Shown one piece after another: positions 25,289-34,571 of a stretch of DNA of 64,000 nucleotides. The notes beneath the pieces are model-generated. The model searched no databases, was not told the origin of the DNA, and saw only the letters and a program-made list of their open reading frames with translations. The stretch's first letter is position 1. Every line of letters begins with the position of its first letter. The stretch comes from Halodurantibacterium flavum. GTDB taxonomy: Bacteria > Pseudomonadota > Alphaproteobacteria > Rhodobacterales > Rhodobacteraceae. A program made the position numbers and the translations under genes. The stretch lies in assembly GCF_042681825.1 (NCBI RefSeq), contig NZ_JBHUGH010000011.1:62001-126000 (forward strand), in the 5' to 3' direction.

Positions 25289-26452
25289 ATGTTCCTCGCA
25301 TCGATGCGGTTCGACCTGGGTGAAGAGGTCGCGGCGCTGCGTGATGCGGTGCATCGCTGGGCGCAGGACCGGGTCAAGCCGCTTGCCGCCCGGATCGACC
25401 GTGAAAACGGTTTTCCGCGCGAGCTTTGGCGGGAAATGGGGGACATGGGCCTTCTGGGCATCACGGTGCCCGAGGAAGACGGCGGATCGGGCATGGGCTA
25501 TCTGGCCCATGTCGTCGCGGTGGAAGAGATTGCGCGCGCCTCGGCGTCGGTCGCGCTCAGCTACGGCGCCCATTCCAATCTTTGCGTCAACCAGATCAAG
25601 CTGAACGGCACGCCGGACCAGAAGGCGCGGTATCTGCCGGCGCTTGTCAGCGGCGATCATGTCGGCGCGCTCGCCATGTCAGAGGAGGGTGCGGGCTCGG
25701 ACGTCGTTTCCATGCGGCTCCGGGCCGAGCGGCGGAACGGGTATTACCTGCTCAACGGAACGAAGTTCTGGATCACCAACGGACCCGATGCCGATGTGCT
25801 GGTCGTCTATGCCAAGACCGATCCGGGGGCCGGCGCGCGCGGCATCACCGCCTTTCTGATCGAGCGGGGGATGGCAGGGTTCCGCACCGGCCCGCATCTC
25901 GACAAGCTGGGGATGCGGGGGTCGAACACCGGCGAACTGATCTTTGAGGATTGCGAGGTTCCGTTCGACAACGTGCTGGGCGAGGCGGGGCAGGGGGTGC
26001 GCGTGCTCATGTCCGGGCTCGACTACGAACGGGTGGTTCTGTCGGGCATCGGCACCGGCATCATGGCCGCCTGCATGGATGAGGTGATGCCCTATCTGCA
26101 CCGACGCCATCAGTTCGGGCAGAAGATCGGGAACTTCCAGCTCATGCAGGCCAAGGTGGCCGACATGTACACCGCCATGAACAGCGCCCGCGCCTATGTC
26201 TATGAGGTCGCCAAGGCCTGCGACCGGGGTGTCGTGACGCGGCAGGACGCTGCCGCCTGCGTCCTTTACGCAAGCGAACAGGCGATGGTGCAGGCGCATC
26301 AGGCCGTCCAGGCGATGGGCGGGGCGGGGTTTCTGAACGACTCGCCCGTCTCGCGGCTGTTTCGCGATGCCAAGCTGATGGAGATCGGCGCGGGCACCTC
26401 CGAGATCCGCCGGATGCTGATCGGGCGAGAGCTGATGGGGATCACGGGATGA
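25289..26452 (+). CDS. ivd: Isovaleryl-CoA dehydrogenase
   Basis: FAD-dependent oxidation of isovaleryl-CoA to 3-methylcrotonyl-CoA, the first committed acyl-CoA step of leucine breakdown. The 387-residue product has the acyl-CoA dehydrogenase signatures AMSEEGAGSDV and QAMGGAGFLND. The glutamate in SGLDYERVVLSG lies where IVD has its catalytic base, and the C-terminal DAKLMEIGAGTSEIRR is IVD-like. I chose the ATG at 25289 because GGAGG sits 8 bases upstream; another ATG at 25274 overlaps that site. The stop overlaps mccB as ATGA. First gene of the leucine operon. Confidence 0.92.
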   Translation: MFLASMRFDLGEEVAALRDAVHRWAQDRVKPLAARIDRENGFPRELWREMGDMGLLGITVPEEDGGSGMGYLAHVVAVEEIARASASVALSYGAHSNLCVNQIKLNGTPDQKARYLPALVSGDHVGALAMSEEGAGSDVVSMRLRAERRNGYYLLNGTKFWITNGPDADVLVVYAKTDPGAGARGITAFLIERGMAGFRTGPHLDKLGMRGSNTGELIFEDCEVPFDNVLGEAGQGVRVLMSGLDYERVVLSGIGTGIMAACMDEVMPYLHRRHQFGQKIGNFQLMQAKVADMYTAMNSARAYVYEVAKACDRGVVTRQDAAACVLYASEQAMVQAHQAVQAMGGAGFLNDSPVSRLFRDAKLMEIGAGTSEIRRMLIGRELMGITG

Positions 26453-28053
26453 GGTTGCAATCGCGTATCCTTGCCGGGTCGGAAGAGTTCCGCGCCAATC
26501 AGGCCGCGCATGAGGCGGCCCTGGCCGAGATGCGCGCCGCGGCGGAACTGGCAGCCGCCGGCGGCGGGGAGGCGGCCCTTGCCCGCCATCTGTCGCGGGG
26601 CAAGATGGCCCCGCGCGACAGGGTGGCGAACCTTCTTGATCCGGGCAGCCCGTTTCTAGAAATCGGGGCGACGGCGGCGCATGGGATGTATGGCGGGGCC
26701 GCCCCCTGCGCCGGGGTGATCGCGGGTGTCGGGCAGGTGATGGGCCAGGAGGTCATGGTCGTCTGCAACGACGCGACCGTGAAGGGCGGCACCTATTACC
26801 CGATGACGGTAAAGAAGCACCTGCGCGCCCAGGAGATTGCCGAGGCGAACCATCTGCCCTGCGTCTATCTGGTCGATTCCGGCGGCGCGAACCTGCCGCA
26901 GCAGGATGAGGTCTTTCCCGACCGCGATCATTTCGGCCGCATCTTTTTCAATCAGGCGCAGATGAGCGCAAAGGGCATCCCCCAGATCGCTGTCGTCATG
27001 GGCAGTTGCACCGCGGGCGGGGCCTATGTTCCGGCGATGTCGGATGTGACGATCATCGTCCGCGATCAGGGCACGATCTTTCTGGCCGGGCCGCCGCTGG
27101 TCCGTGCCGCGACCGGCGAGGTTGTCAGCGCAGAGGATCTGGGCGGCGGCGACGTGCATACCCGCCTGTCGGGCGTGGCCGATTATCTGGCCGAGGATGA
27201 CGCCCATGCGCTGGCGCTCGCTCGCCGGGCCGTCGGAAACCTCAACCGCCGGAAGCCGGAAACGGTCGTGTGGCAGGCCCCGGAAGAACCCGCCTATGAC
27301 CCGGCCGAGATGCTGGGGGTCGTGCCTGCGGGCCTGCGAACCCCATATGATATCCGCGAGGTAATCGCCCGTATCGTCGATGGCAGCCGGTTCGACGAAT
27401 TCAAGCCGCGCTACGGGGAAACGCTTGTGACCGGGTTTGCACATGTCCGTGGCTGCCCGGTGGGGGTGGTCGCGAATAACGGCGTGCTCTTTTCCGAAGG
27501 CGCGATCAAGGGCGCGCATTTCATCGAGCTTTGCAGCCAACGCCACATTCCGCTGGTCTTCCTGCAGAACATCACCGGCTTCATGGTCGGCCGGCGGTAT
27601 GAGAATGAAGGCATCGCCCGTCACGGCGCCAAGATGGTGACGGCCGTCGCCACGACCGCCGTGCCAAAGATCACGATGCTTGTGGGCGGGTCGTTCGGGG
27701 CCGGCAACTATGGCATGGCGGGGCGGGCATTTTCGCCGCGGTTTCTGTGGACCTGGCCGAACAGCCGTATCTCGGTTATGGGCGGGGAGCAGGCGGCGGG
27801 GGTGCTTGCCACCGTCCGGCGCGACGGCATCGAGCGGGCGGGGCAAAGCTGGTCGCCCGAGGAGGAGGCCGAGTTCAAACGCCCCACCATCGAGATGTTC
27901 GAAAGGCAGAGCCACCCGCTCTACGCCGCCGCCCGGCTTTGGGACGACGGGATCATCGACCCGCGCAAGACGCGCGAGGTTCTTGCGCTCAGTCTTTCCG
28001 CCGCGCTGAATGCCCCGATCGGGGACACGCGCTTTGGCGTTTTCCGGATGTGA
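26449..28053 (+). CDS. mccB: 3-Methylcrotonyl-CoA carboxylase, carboxyltransferase (beta) subunit
   Basis: Transfers CO2 from carboxybiotin to 3-methylcrotonyl-CoA, giving 3-methylglutaconyl-CoA. The 534 residues span both crotonase-like halves: N-terminal RDRVANLLDPGSPFLEIG and VYLVDSGGANLPQQDEVFPD, and C-terminal FLQNITGFMVGRRYENEGIARHG, which is characteristic of MCC beta rather than propionyl-CoA carboxylase. The start overlaps the ivd stop as ATGA; mccA follows 7 bp later. Confidence 0.95.
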   Translation: MRLQSRILAGSEEFRANQAAHEAALAEMRAAAELAAAGGGEAALARHLSRGKMAPRDRVANLLDPGSPFLEIGATAAHGMYGGAAPCAGVIAGVGQVMGQEVMVVCNDATVKGGTYYPMTVKKHLRAQEIAEANHLPCVYLVDSGGANLPQQDEVFPDRDHFGRIFFNQAQMSAKGIPQIAVVMGSCTAGGAYVPAMSDVTIIVRDQGTIFLAGPPLVRAATGEVVSAEDLGGGDVHTRLSGVADYLAEDDAHALALARRAVGNLNRRKPETVVWQAPEEPAYDPAEMLGVVPAGLRTPYDIREVIARIVDGSRFDEFKPRYGETLVTGFAHVRGCPVGVVANNGVLFSEGAIKGAHFIELCSQRHIPLVFLQNITGFMVGRRYENEGIARHGAKMVTAVATTAVPKITMLVGGSFGAGNYGMAGRAFSPRFLWTWPNSRISVMGGEQAAGVLATVRRDGIERAGQSWSPEEEAEFKRPTIEMFERQSHPLYAAARLWDDGIIDPRKTREVLALSLSAALNAPIGDTRFGVFRM

Positions 28054-28060
28054 GGGGCAG

Positions 28061-30004
28061 ATGTTCGCAAAGATCCTGATCGCCACCCGGGGTGAGATTG
28101 CCTGCCGCATCATCCGCACGGCCCGCCGCATGGGGGTCGCAACGGTCGCGGTCTATTCCGATGCCGATGCAGGGGCGCAGCATGTCGCGCTGGCCGATGA
28201 GGCGTGGCATATCGGCGGTGCGGCCCCGGCCGACAGCTATCTGCTGGGCGACCGGATCATCGCCGCAGCGCAGGAGGCCGGGGCAGAGGCGATCCATCCC
28301 GGCTATGGTTTCCTGTCCGAGAACCCGGATTTCGTGGACAGCGTGACGGCGGCGGGGCTCGTCTTTATCGGACCCTCGGCCGAGGCGATCCGGGCGATGG
28401 GCCTCAAAGACGCGGCCAAGGCGCTGATGGCGGATGCGGGCGTTCCGGTCGTGCCGGGTTATCACGGCGGCGAACAGGGGGCGGATGACCTCGCCGCGCG
28501 GGCTGCCGAAATCGGCTATCCGGTTCTCATCAAGGCGGTGGCCGGGGGCGGCGGCAAGGGGATGCGGCGCGTGGATCACGCCGACGATTTCGCCGGGGCG
28601 CTGGCAAGCGCGCAGGCCGAGGCGCGCGGCGCCTTCGGGAACCCGGCGGTGCTGATCGAGAAATACATCTCCAAGCCCCGGCATATCGAGGTGCAGGTGT
28701 TTGGCGACGGGCGCGACGCCATCCATCTGTTCGAACGGGACTGTTCGTTGCAGCGTCGCCACCAGAAAGTCATCGAAGAGGCGCCGGCCCCCGGCATGAC
28801 GCCGGACCTGCGTGCGGCGATGGGCGATGCGGCAGTCCGGGCGGCGCGCGCCATCAACTATTCCGGCGCGGGCACTGTCGAATTCATCGTGGATGCGAGC
28901 GATGGCCTGCGCCCGGATCGCTTCTGGTTCATGGAGATGAATACCCGCCTGCAGGTCGAGCATCCGGTGACCGAGGCGATTACCGGCATCGATCTGGTCG
29001 AATGGCAGCTGCGTGTCGCCGCCGGCGAGGCCCTGCCTGCGCGGCAGGAGGATATCGCCACCACCGGTCACGCTTTCGAGGCCCGTCTTTACGCCGAGGA
29101 TGTGGCGGCGGGTTTCCTGCCCGCGACGGGGCGGATCGAGCATCTAGGCTTTCCCCCCGGACTGCGCGCCGACAGCGGCGTCGTTGCGGGGGACAGGATT
29201 TCCCCATGGTATGATCCGATGATTGCCAAGATCATCGTCCACGGCCCCAACCGTGCGGTTGCGCTGCGCCAGCTTGCCCGGGGGCTGGACGAAACCGAGG
29301 TGTCGGGCACGGTGACAAACCTCGGTTTTCTGGCGCGGCTCGCGCGGCATCCACGCTTTCTTCGGGGCGATGTCGATACCGGGCTGATCGAGGCTGCGCT
29401 GCCCGATCTCGCTCACGATGCCGCGCCCCCGGTCACGGCCCTTATACGCGCGGCACTTTCGGTTGCCGGCATGGCGCGCGCGCGTCCCTTTACGCTTTGG
29501 CAGCCCCTGCGGCAGGTCGTGGCGCTGCGACACGGACAGGTGCTGCATTCCGTGGTGATCGAAAGCGGCGCGAATGAGATCGTGGCCGAGGTGTGCGGGG
29601 GCCGGCATGTCTGCGAGAACCGCGCCGATGGCTGGTGGATCGACGGGCGCAAGGCGCGGGGGAACATCGTGCCCGGGCCGGGCCGCGTCACCGTGTTCGA
29701 CCAGGGCGCCCACGAATTCATGATCCCCGACCCGCTGGAACGTCAGGAACAGTCGGCGGTTTCGGCGGATGTGGTCCTGGCACCGATGCCCGGTCTTCTG
29801 CGGGACGTCATGGTCAGGGTCGGGGAACGCGTGGCGGCGGGCGAACGTCTCGCCATTCTGGAGGCGATGAAGATGGAGCATGCGCTGACGGCGCCCCGAG
29901 AGGGTCAGGTGGCCGAGGTTCTGGCGCAGCCCGGCGCGCAGGTTGAGGCCGGCGCGTCCCTGATCCGGCTTGCGCCCGAGGAGGACGCACATGGAAACGG
30001 TTGA
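28061..30004 (+). CDS. mccA: 3-Methylcrotonyl-CoA carboxylase, biotin-carrying (alpha) subunit
   Basis: A 647-residue biotin carboxylase plus biotin carrier protein. N-terminal biotin carboxylase (FAKILIATRGEIACRIIRTA) has the ATP-grasp glycine loop KAVAGGGGKGMRRV and the catalytic region FMEMNTRLQVEHPVTE. A linker follows, and the C-terminal BCCP domain has the biotinylation motif EAMKMEH with Lys at about 604. The start is the ATG at 28061 after a GAGGGG site; the frame is open into mccB but not conserved. Overlaps hmgL by 14 bp. It is presumably biotinylated by the BirA encoded at 47.6 kb. Confidence 0.94.
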   Translation: MFAKILIATRGEIACRIIRTARRMGVATVAVYSDADAGAQHVALADEAWHIGGAAPADSYLLGDRIIAAAQEAGAEAIHPGYGFLSENPDFVDSVTAAGLVFIGPSAEAIRAMGLKDAAKALMADAGVPVVPGYHGGEQGADDLAARAAEIGYPVLIKAVAGGGGKGMRRVDHADDFAGALASAQAEARGAFGNPAVLIEKYISKPRHIEVQVFGDGRDAIHLFERDCSLQRRHQKVIEEAPAPGMTPDLRAAMGDAAVRAARAINYSGAGTVEFIVDASDGLRPDRFWFMEMNTRLQVEHPVTEAITGIDLVEWQLRVAAGEALPARQEDIATTGHAFEARLYAEDVAAGFLPATGRIEHLGFPPGLRADSGVVAGDRISPWYDPMIAKIIVHGPNRAVALRQLARGLDETEVSGTVTNLGFLARLARHPRFLRGDVDTGLIEAALPDLAHDAAPPVTALIRAALSVAGMARARPFTLWQPLRQVVALRHGQVLHSVVIESGANEIVAEVCGGRHVCENRADGWWIDGRKARGNIVPGPGRVTVFDQGAHEFMIPDPLERQEQSAVSADVVLAPMPGLLRDVMVRVGERVAAGERLAILEAMKMEHALTAPREGQVAEVLAQPGAQVEAGASLIRLAPEEDAHGNG

Positions 30005-30842
30005 GATTGTCGAGGTCGGCCCGCGCGACGGCCTTCAGAATGAGCCGCGTCTGGTCCCGTTGCAGGAAAAGCTCGCGCTGATCGACCTTTTGTCCACGGT
30101 CGGGTTCCGACGGATCGAGGCGGCAAGTTTCGTCTCCGCCCGGCGGGTGCCGCAGATGGCGGATGCGACCGCGGTCATGGCAGGGATCGTGCGCGTCCCC
30201 GGCGTGCGTTATGCGGCGCTTGCGCCGAACCGGCAGGGCGCCGAGGTGGCAATCGCGGCCCGCTGCGATGAGATTGCGGTTTTTGCGTCGGCCTCGGAAG
30301 GGTTCAGCCGGGCCAACCTGAATTGCTCGGTGGATGAAAGCGTTGCGCGTTTCGGACCCGTGGCCGAACTTGCCCGCGCGGCTGGGATACCGCTGCGGGG
30401 CTATGTCTCTTGCGCGACGGATTGTCCGTTCGACGGGGCCGTCGCGCCGGAACGGGTCGCGCGGGTCGCGGCGATGCTGCGTGATCTTGGCTGCCATGAA
30501 GTGAGCCTTGCCGACACGCTGGGCCGCGCGCACCCCGAGGCGGTGGACGCCATGCTTGCCTCCGTGCTGGAGGAGCTGCCGCCAGGGCAGCTGGCGGCGC
30601 ATTTTCACGATACCGGCGGCGGTGCTCTGGCAAATATCGACGTGGCGCTGGCGCGTGGCCTGAGGGTTTTCGACGCGGCGGTGGGGGGCTTGGGCGGCTG
30701 TCCCTTTGCGCCAGGCGCGCCCGGGAATGTCGCGACCGAGGCGGTGCATGACCATCTGGTGGCCGCAGGCTATGCGACGGGGCTCAACCGGGACATTCTG
30801 CTGCAGGCGTCGGGGATGGCCCGGGCGCTCCGGATCGGATGA
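29991..30842 (+). CDS. hmgL: Hydroxymethylglutaryl-CoA lyase
   Basis: Cleaves HMG-CoA to acetyl-CoA and acetoacetate, the last step of leucine degradation. The 283-residue TIM barrel shows VEVGPRDGLQNE with the metal/active-site residues, AASFVSARRVPQMAD, HFHDTGG with metal-binding His residues, and the signature loop GGLGGCPFAPGAPGN containing the active-site cysteine. The start lies inside mccA, after GAGGAC. The stop overlaps the enoyl-CoA hydratase start as ATGA. Confidence 0.95.
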   Translation: METVEIVEVGPRDGLQNEPRLVPLQEKLALIDLLSTVGFRRIEAASFVSARRVPQMADATAVMAGIVRVPGVRYAALAPNRQGAEVAIAARCDEIAVFASASEGFSRANLNCSVDESVARFGPVAELARAAGIPLRGYVSCATDCPFDGAVAPERVARVAAMLRDLGCHEVSLADTLGRAHPEAVDAMLASVLEELPPGQLAAHFHDTGGGALANIDVALARGLRVFDAAVGGLGGCPFAPGAPGNVATEAVHDHLVAAGYATGLNRDILLQASGMARALRIG

Positions 30843-31648
30843 TGACGATGGCAGAAACGGTATCGCTGAACGTGGACGGGCGCGGGGTCGCGACGCTGCG
30901 GCTGTGTCGCGGGGCGCAACACAACGCGCTTTCGGCGCAGATGATGGATGATCTTGCCGCAATGGCACATCGGCTCGGGCGTGATCCGGCGGTGCGGGTC
31001 GTCGTGCTGGCGGCCGAGGGTGAAAGCTTTTGCGCCGGCGCCGATCTGGGCTGGATGCAGGCGCAGACAACAGCCGACAGCGCGGGGCGCCTGCGCGAGG
31101 CGCAACGGCTGAGCGGGATGCTCCAGGCGCTCGACACACTGCCTAAACCACTGGTCGGCTGCGTACAGGGCAGCGCCTATGGCGGGGGGCTTGGGCTGTT
31201 ATCTGTCTGCGATGTCGCCGTCGCGACCGAGAACGCCCGGTTCGCCTTTACCGAAACGCGGCTGGGGCTGATCCCGGCCACGATCGGTCCCTATGTGGTG
31301 GCGCGGATGGGCGCGGCGATGGCCCGCCGCGTCTTCATGTCGGCGCGCCGGTTCACGGCGGCCGAGGCGGTGGCGCTGGGATTGGTCGCGCGCGCCGTTC
31401 AGTCGGAGGGTCTTGGGGCGGCGGTGGAGGCAGAGGTCGCGCCCTATCTTGCCTGCGCGCCCGGGGCGGTCGCCGATGCCAAGGCGCTCTTGCGGCGGTT
31501 GGCCGGGCCGATCGACGCCCCCCTGATCGCCGAAAGCATGGAGGCCCTGATCGCCCGCTGGGAAAGCCCGGAGGCGGCCGAGGGCCTCGCGGCCTTTTTC
31601 GGGCGTCGCCCGGCGCCCTGGGCGACCGACGGGCGCAGCGACGGCTGA
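30839..31648 (+). CDS. Enoyl-CoA hydratase family protein, probable methylglutaconyl-CoA hydratase
   Basis: The 269-residue crotonase-fold protein has oxyanion-hole segments AEGESFCAGADLGWM and VQGSAYGGGLGLLSVCD and a catalytic acidic position in ETRLGLIPATIGPYV. Its place as the fifth gene of the leucine operon, right after hmgL, implies it hydrates 3-methylglutaconyl-CoA to HMG-CoA, completing the route from isovaleryl-CoA. Substrate is inferred from context. The exact start among the clustered ATG codons (30839, 30848) is uncertain. Confidence 0.88.
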   Translation: MMTMAETVSLNVDGRGVATLRLCRGAQHNALSAQMMDDLAAMAHRLGRDPAVRVVVLAAEGESFCAGADLGWMQAQTTADSAGRLREAQRLSGMLQALDTLPKPLVGCVQGSAYGGGLGLLSVCDVAVATENARFAFTETRLGLIPATIGPYVVARMGAAMARRVFMSARRFTAAEAVALGLVARAVQSEGLGAAVEAEVAPYLACAPGAVADAKALLRRLAGPIDAPLIAESMEALIARWESPEAAEGLAAFFGRRPAPWATDGRSDG

Positions 31649-31697
31649 GTGGCGCCCGGCGACTCGGGCCGCCGCGGCGCAGCATCCGCGATGCTCC

Positions 31698-31720
31698 CTG
31701 CCTGCCGAAAAAGCGGGCAG
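31698..31720 (+). terminator. Hairpin after the leucine catabolic operon
   Basis: CTGCCTGC pairs with GCGGGCAG (one G-T pair) around a 7-nt CGAAAAA loop, 50 nt beyond the hydratase stop. No T-run follows, so it is a weak or factor-assisted terminator. The rest of 31649-31856 must hold the nuo promoter; I see no confident -35/-10 pair. Confidence 0.45.
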
Positions 31721-31856
31721 CGGATGCCAGCCGCTGAAAATCCCATGTTTTTAACGATGGCGCCACGTCCGGCTTTGGTTGACCCCGCATCGGGGCAGGA
31801 GTAAACCGGGCGCAGCCAAAAGTCCGGCGCGCCGCGCCAAGCCGAAGGAGCCACCA

Positions 31857-32222
31857 GTGGATGCTCTGCTGAGAGAATACCTTCCCATTCTTATCTTTCT
31901 GGGGATCACGGTCGCCTTCGGCCTCATCCTTCTGCTGTCGGCAGCGATCGTCGCGGTGCGCAACCCCGATCCGGAAAAGGTCTCGGCCTATGAATGCGGG
32001 TTCAACGCGTTTGACGACGCGCGGATGAAGTTCGACGTCCGGTTCTACCTCGTCTCGATCCTCTTCATCATTTTCGACCTTGAGGTCGCGTTTTTGTTCC
32101 CTTGGGCTGTCGCCTTTGCGGACATATCTATGGTCGGCTTCTGGTCGATGATGGCCTTCCTCGGCATCCTGACCATCGGCTTTGCCTATGAATGGAAGAA
32201 AGGAGCCCTCGAATGGGAGTGA
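31857..32222 (+). CDS. nuoA: NADH-quinone oxidoreductase subunit A
   Basis: Small membrane subunit of complex I at the junction of the peripheral and membrane arms. The 121-residue product has three hydrophobic helices (about 10-35, 65-85 and 92-112) and the family motif SAYECGFNAFDDARMKFDVRF, with the conserved ECGF cysteine loop. GTG start at 31857 is chosen because AAGGAG lies 7 bases upstream and the product begins as NuoA does. First gene of the nuo operon; overlaps nuoB by 10 bp. Confidence 0.96.
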   Translation: MDALLREYLPILIFLGITVAFGLILLLSAAIVAVRNPDPEKVSAYECGFNAFDDARMKFDVRFYLVSILFIIFDLEVAFLFPWAVAFADISMVGFWSMMAFLGILTIGFAYEWKKGALEWE

Positions 32223-32746
32223 GCACCGCAGCCCATGACGCCGGCCCCGACAAGGAGGTCGCGACCCAGGCCCTGAACCGCGAGCTGCAGGACAAGGGCT
32301 TTCTGCTGACCTCGACCGAGGACATCATCAACTGGGCCCGCACCGGCTCGCTCCACTGGATGACCTTTGGTCTGGCCTGCTGCGCGGTCGAGATGATGCA
32401 TACCTCGATGCCGCGCTACGATCTGGAACGGTTCGGCATGGCGCCCCGCGCCAGCCCGCGTCAGTCCGACCTGATGATCGTCGCGGGAACGCTGACGAAC
32501 AAGATGGCCCCTGCGCTCCGCAAGGTCTATGACCAGATGCCCGAGCCGCGTTATGTGGTCTCGATGGGATCCTGCGCAAATGGCGGCGGATATTACCACT
32601 ACAGCTATTCCGTGGTGCGCGGCTGTGACCGCATCGTCCCGGTCGACATCTATGTGCCGGGTTGCCCGCCGACGGCCGAGGCGCTGCTTTATGGTCTGCT
32701 GCAATTGCAGCGCAAGATCCGCCGCACCGGCACCATCACCCGCTGA
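32213..32746 (+). CDS. nuoB: NADH-quinone oxidoreductase subunit B
   Basis: Carries the terminal iron-sulfur cluster N2 that reduces quinone. The 177-residue product shows the adjacent cysteines of the N2 site (FGLACCAVEMM), then VSMGSCANGGG and VPGCPPTAEALL, the complete four-cysteine set. AAAGGAG upstream and the overlap with nuoA support the ATG at 32213; a longer in-frame reading from 32192 is less likely. Confidence 0.97.
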   Translation: MGVSTAAHDAGPDKEVATQALNRELQDKGFLLTSTEDIINWARTGSLHWMTFGLACCAVEMMHTSMPRYDLERFGMAPRASPRQSDLMIVAGTLTNKMAPALRKVYDQMPEPRYVVSMGSCANGGGYYHYSYSVVRGCDRIVPVDIYVPGCPPTAEALLYGLLQLQRKIRRTGTITR

Positions 32747-32757
32747 GGAGAGAGCCC

Positions 32758-33363
32758 ATGTCCGAGGCCCTGCAAGAGCTTGGCGCGCATATCGAACTCA
32801 AGCGGCCGGATGCCATTGTCGGCACCCGCGTGGCCAATGGTGAGCTGACGATCGAGGCGACCCTGCCGGGGCTCGTCGATCTGGTCGCCTTTCTGCGCAA
32901 CGATGCAAATTGCCGTTTCTCGACCCTCATCGACATGACGGCGGTCGACCATCCGGAACGGGCGCGGCGGTTCGATGTCGTCTATCATTTCCTCTCGATG
33001 TACCGGAACCAGCGGCTGCGGCTCAAGGTGCAGGCGCGCGAGGAAGACATGGTGCCCTCGGTCACCGCGATCCACCCCTCGGCCAACTGGTTCGAGCGGG
33101 AGGTGTTCGACATGTTCGGCATCCTCTTTTCGGGCCATCCCGACCTGCGCCGCATCCTCACCGATTACGGCTTTCGCGGGCATCCGCTGCGCAAGGACTT
33201 TCCGACGACGGGCTATACCGAGGTCCGCTATGACGAGGCGCAGAAGCGCGTCATCTATGAGCCGGTGAGCCTGGTGCAGGAATACCGGATGTTCGACTTC
33301 ATGAGCCCTTGGGAAGGCGGCGATTACATCCTGCCCGGCGACCAGAAAGCGGAGGCGAAATGA
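32758..33363 (+). CDS. nuoC: NADH-quinone oxidoreductase subunit C
   Basis: Peripheral-arm 30-kDa subunit, 201 residues, unfused to NuoD. Family blocks are LIDMTAVDHPERARRFDVVYH, PSANWFEREVFDMFGILFSGHPDLRRIL and GHPLRKDFPTTGY (each trimmed here to its visible core). The ATG follows GAGGAGAGAG. The stop overlaps the nuoD start as ATGA. Confidence 0.96.
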   Translation: MSEALQELGAHIELKRPDAIVGTRVANGELTIEATLPGLVDLVAFLRNDANCRFSTLIDMTAVDHPERARRFDVVYHFLSMYRNQRLRLKVQAREEDMVPSVTAIHPSANWFEREVFDMFGILFSGHPDLRRILTDYGFRGHPLRKDFPTTGYTEVRYDEAQKRVIYEPVSLVQEYRMFDFMSPWEGGDYILPGDQKAEAK

Positions 33364-34571
33364 TGGACGGTTCGTTCAACGACGCGGAAACGCAGGAACA
33401 GAAGATCCGCAACTTCAACCTCAATTTCGGCCCGCAGCACCCTGCGGCGCACGGGGTGCTGCGTCTGGTGCTGGAACTCGATGGCGAGATCGTGGAGCGC
33501 TGCGACCCCCATATCGGGCTTTTGCACCGCGGCACCGAAAAACTGATGGAGACGCGGACCTACCTGCAGAACCTGCCCTATTTCGACCGTCTCGACTATG
33601 TTGCGCCGATGAACCAGGAACATGCCTGGTGTCTGGCGGTCGAGCGGCTGACGAACACGCAGGTTCCGCGCCGGGCAAGCCTGATCCGCGTGCTTTATTC
33701 CGAGATCGGGCGCGTCCTGAACCATCTGCTGAACGTGACGACGCAGGCCATGGATGTCGGCGCGCTGACGCCGCCGCTCTGGGGGTTTGAAGAGCGTGAA
33801 AAGCTCATGATCTTTTATGAGCGGGCAAGCGGGGCGCGGCTGCACGCGGCCTATTTCCGGCCGGGTGGGGTGCATCAGGACCTGCCGCCTGATCTGATCG
33901 ACGATATTGAGGCCTGGGCGGATCAGTTCCCGTCGCGGCTGGACGATATCGACAGCCTGCTGACCGAAAACCGGATCTTCAAGCAGCGCAACGCCGACAT
34001 CGCCATCGTGACCGAGGAAGACATCCAGAACTGGGGCTTCTCGGGCGTCATGGTTCGTGGGTCGGGCCTTGCATGGGACCTGCGCCGGGCGCAGCCCTAT
34101 GAATGCTATGACGAGTTCGATTTTCAGATCCCCGTCGGCAAGAATGGCGACTGCTATGACCGCTATCTCTGCCGGATGGCCGAGATGCGGGAGTCGACCA
34201 GGATCATCCGGCAGTGCATCGAAAAGCTGCGCGTTGAAAAGGGCGACGTCCTGGCACGCGGCAAGATCACACCCCCGAAACGCGGCGAGATGAAGACGTC
34301 GATGGAGTCGCTGATCCATCACTTCAAGCTCTATACCGAGGGCTTCCGTGTCCCCGAGGGTGAGATCTATGCCGCGGTCGAGGCGCCCAAGGGCGAATTC
34401 GGCGTCTATCTTGTGGCTGACGGGACCAACCGGCCCTATCGCGCCAAGATCCGCGCGCCGGGCTTTCAGCATCTTCAGGCAATGGATTACCTCTGCAAGG
34501 GGTATCAGCTTGCCGATGTGTCCGCCATTCTCGGGAGCCTCGACATCGTGTTCGGCGAGGTCGATCGCTGA
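33360..34571 (+). CDS. nuoD: NADH-quinone oxidoreductase subunit D
   Basis: The 49-kDa subunit, 403 residues, forms the quinone pocket with NuoB. Diagnostic blocks are FGPQHPAAHGVLR with the pocket histidines, IGLLHRGTEKLME, RLDYVAPMNQEH and the C-terminal RAPGFQHLQAMD ending in the invariant EVDR. Start is one of two adjacent ATG codons (33360 or 33363). The stop shares one base with the following lipoprotein gene (TGATG). Confidence 0.97.
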   Translation: MMDGSFNDAETQEQKIRNFNLNFGPQHPAAHGVLRLVLELDGEIVERCDPHIGLLHRGTEKLMETRTYLQNLPYFDRLDYVAPMNQEHAWCLAVERLTNTQVPRRASLIRVLYSEIGRVLNHLLNVTTQAMDVGALTPPLWGFEEREKLMIFYERASGARLHAAYFRPGGVHQDLPPDLIDDIEAWADQFPSRLDDIDSLLTENRIFKQRNADIAIVTEEDIQNWGFSGVMVRGSGLAWDLRRAQPYECYDEFDFQIPVGKNGDCYDRYLCRMAEMRESTRIIRQCIEKLRVEKGDVLARGKITPPKRGEMKTSMESLIHHFKLYTEGFRVPEGEIYAAVEAPKGEFGVYLVADGTNRPYRAKIRAPGFQHLQAMDYLCKGYQLADVSAILGSLDIVFGEVDR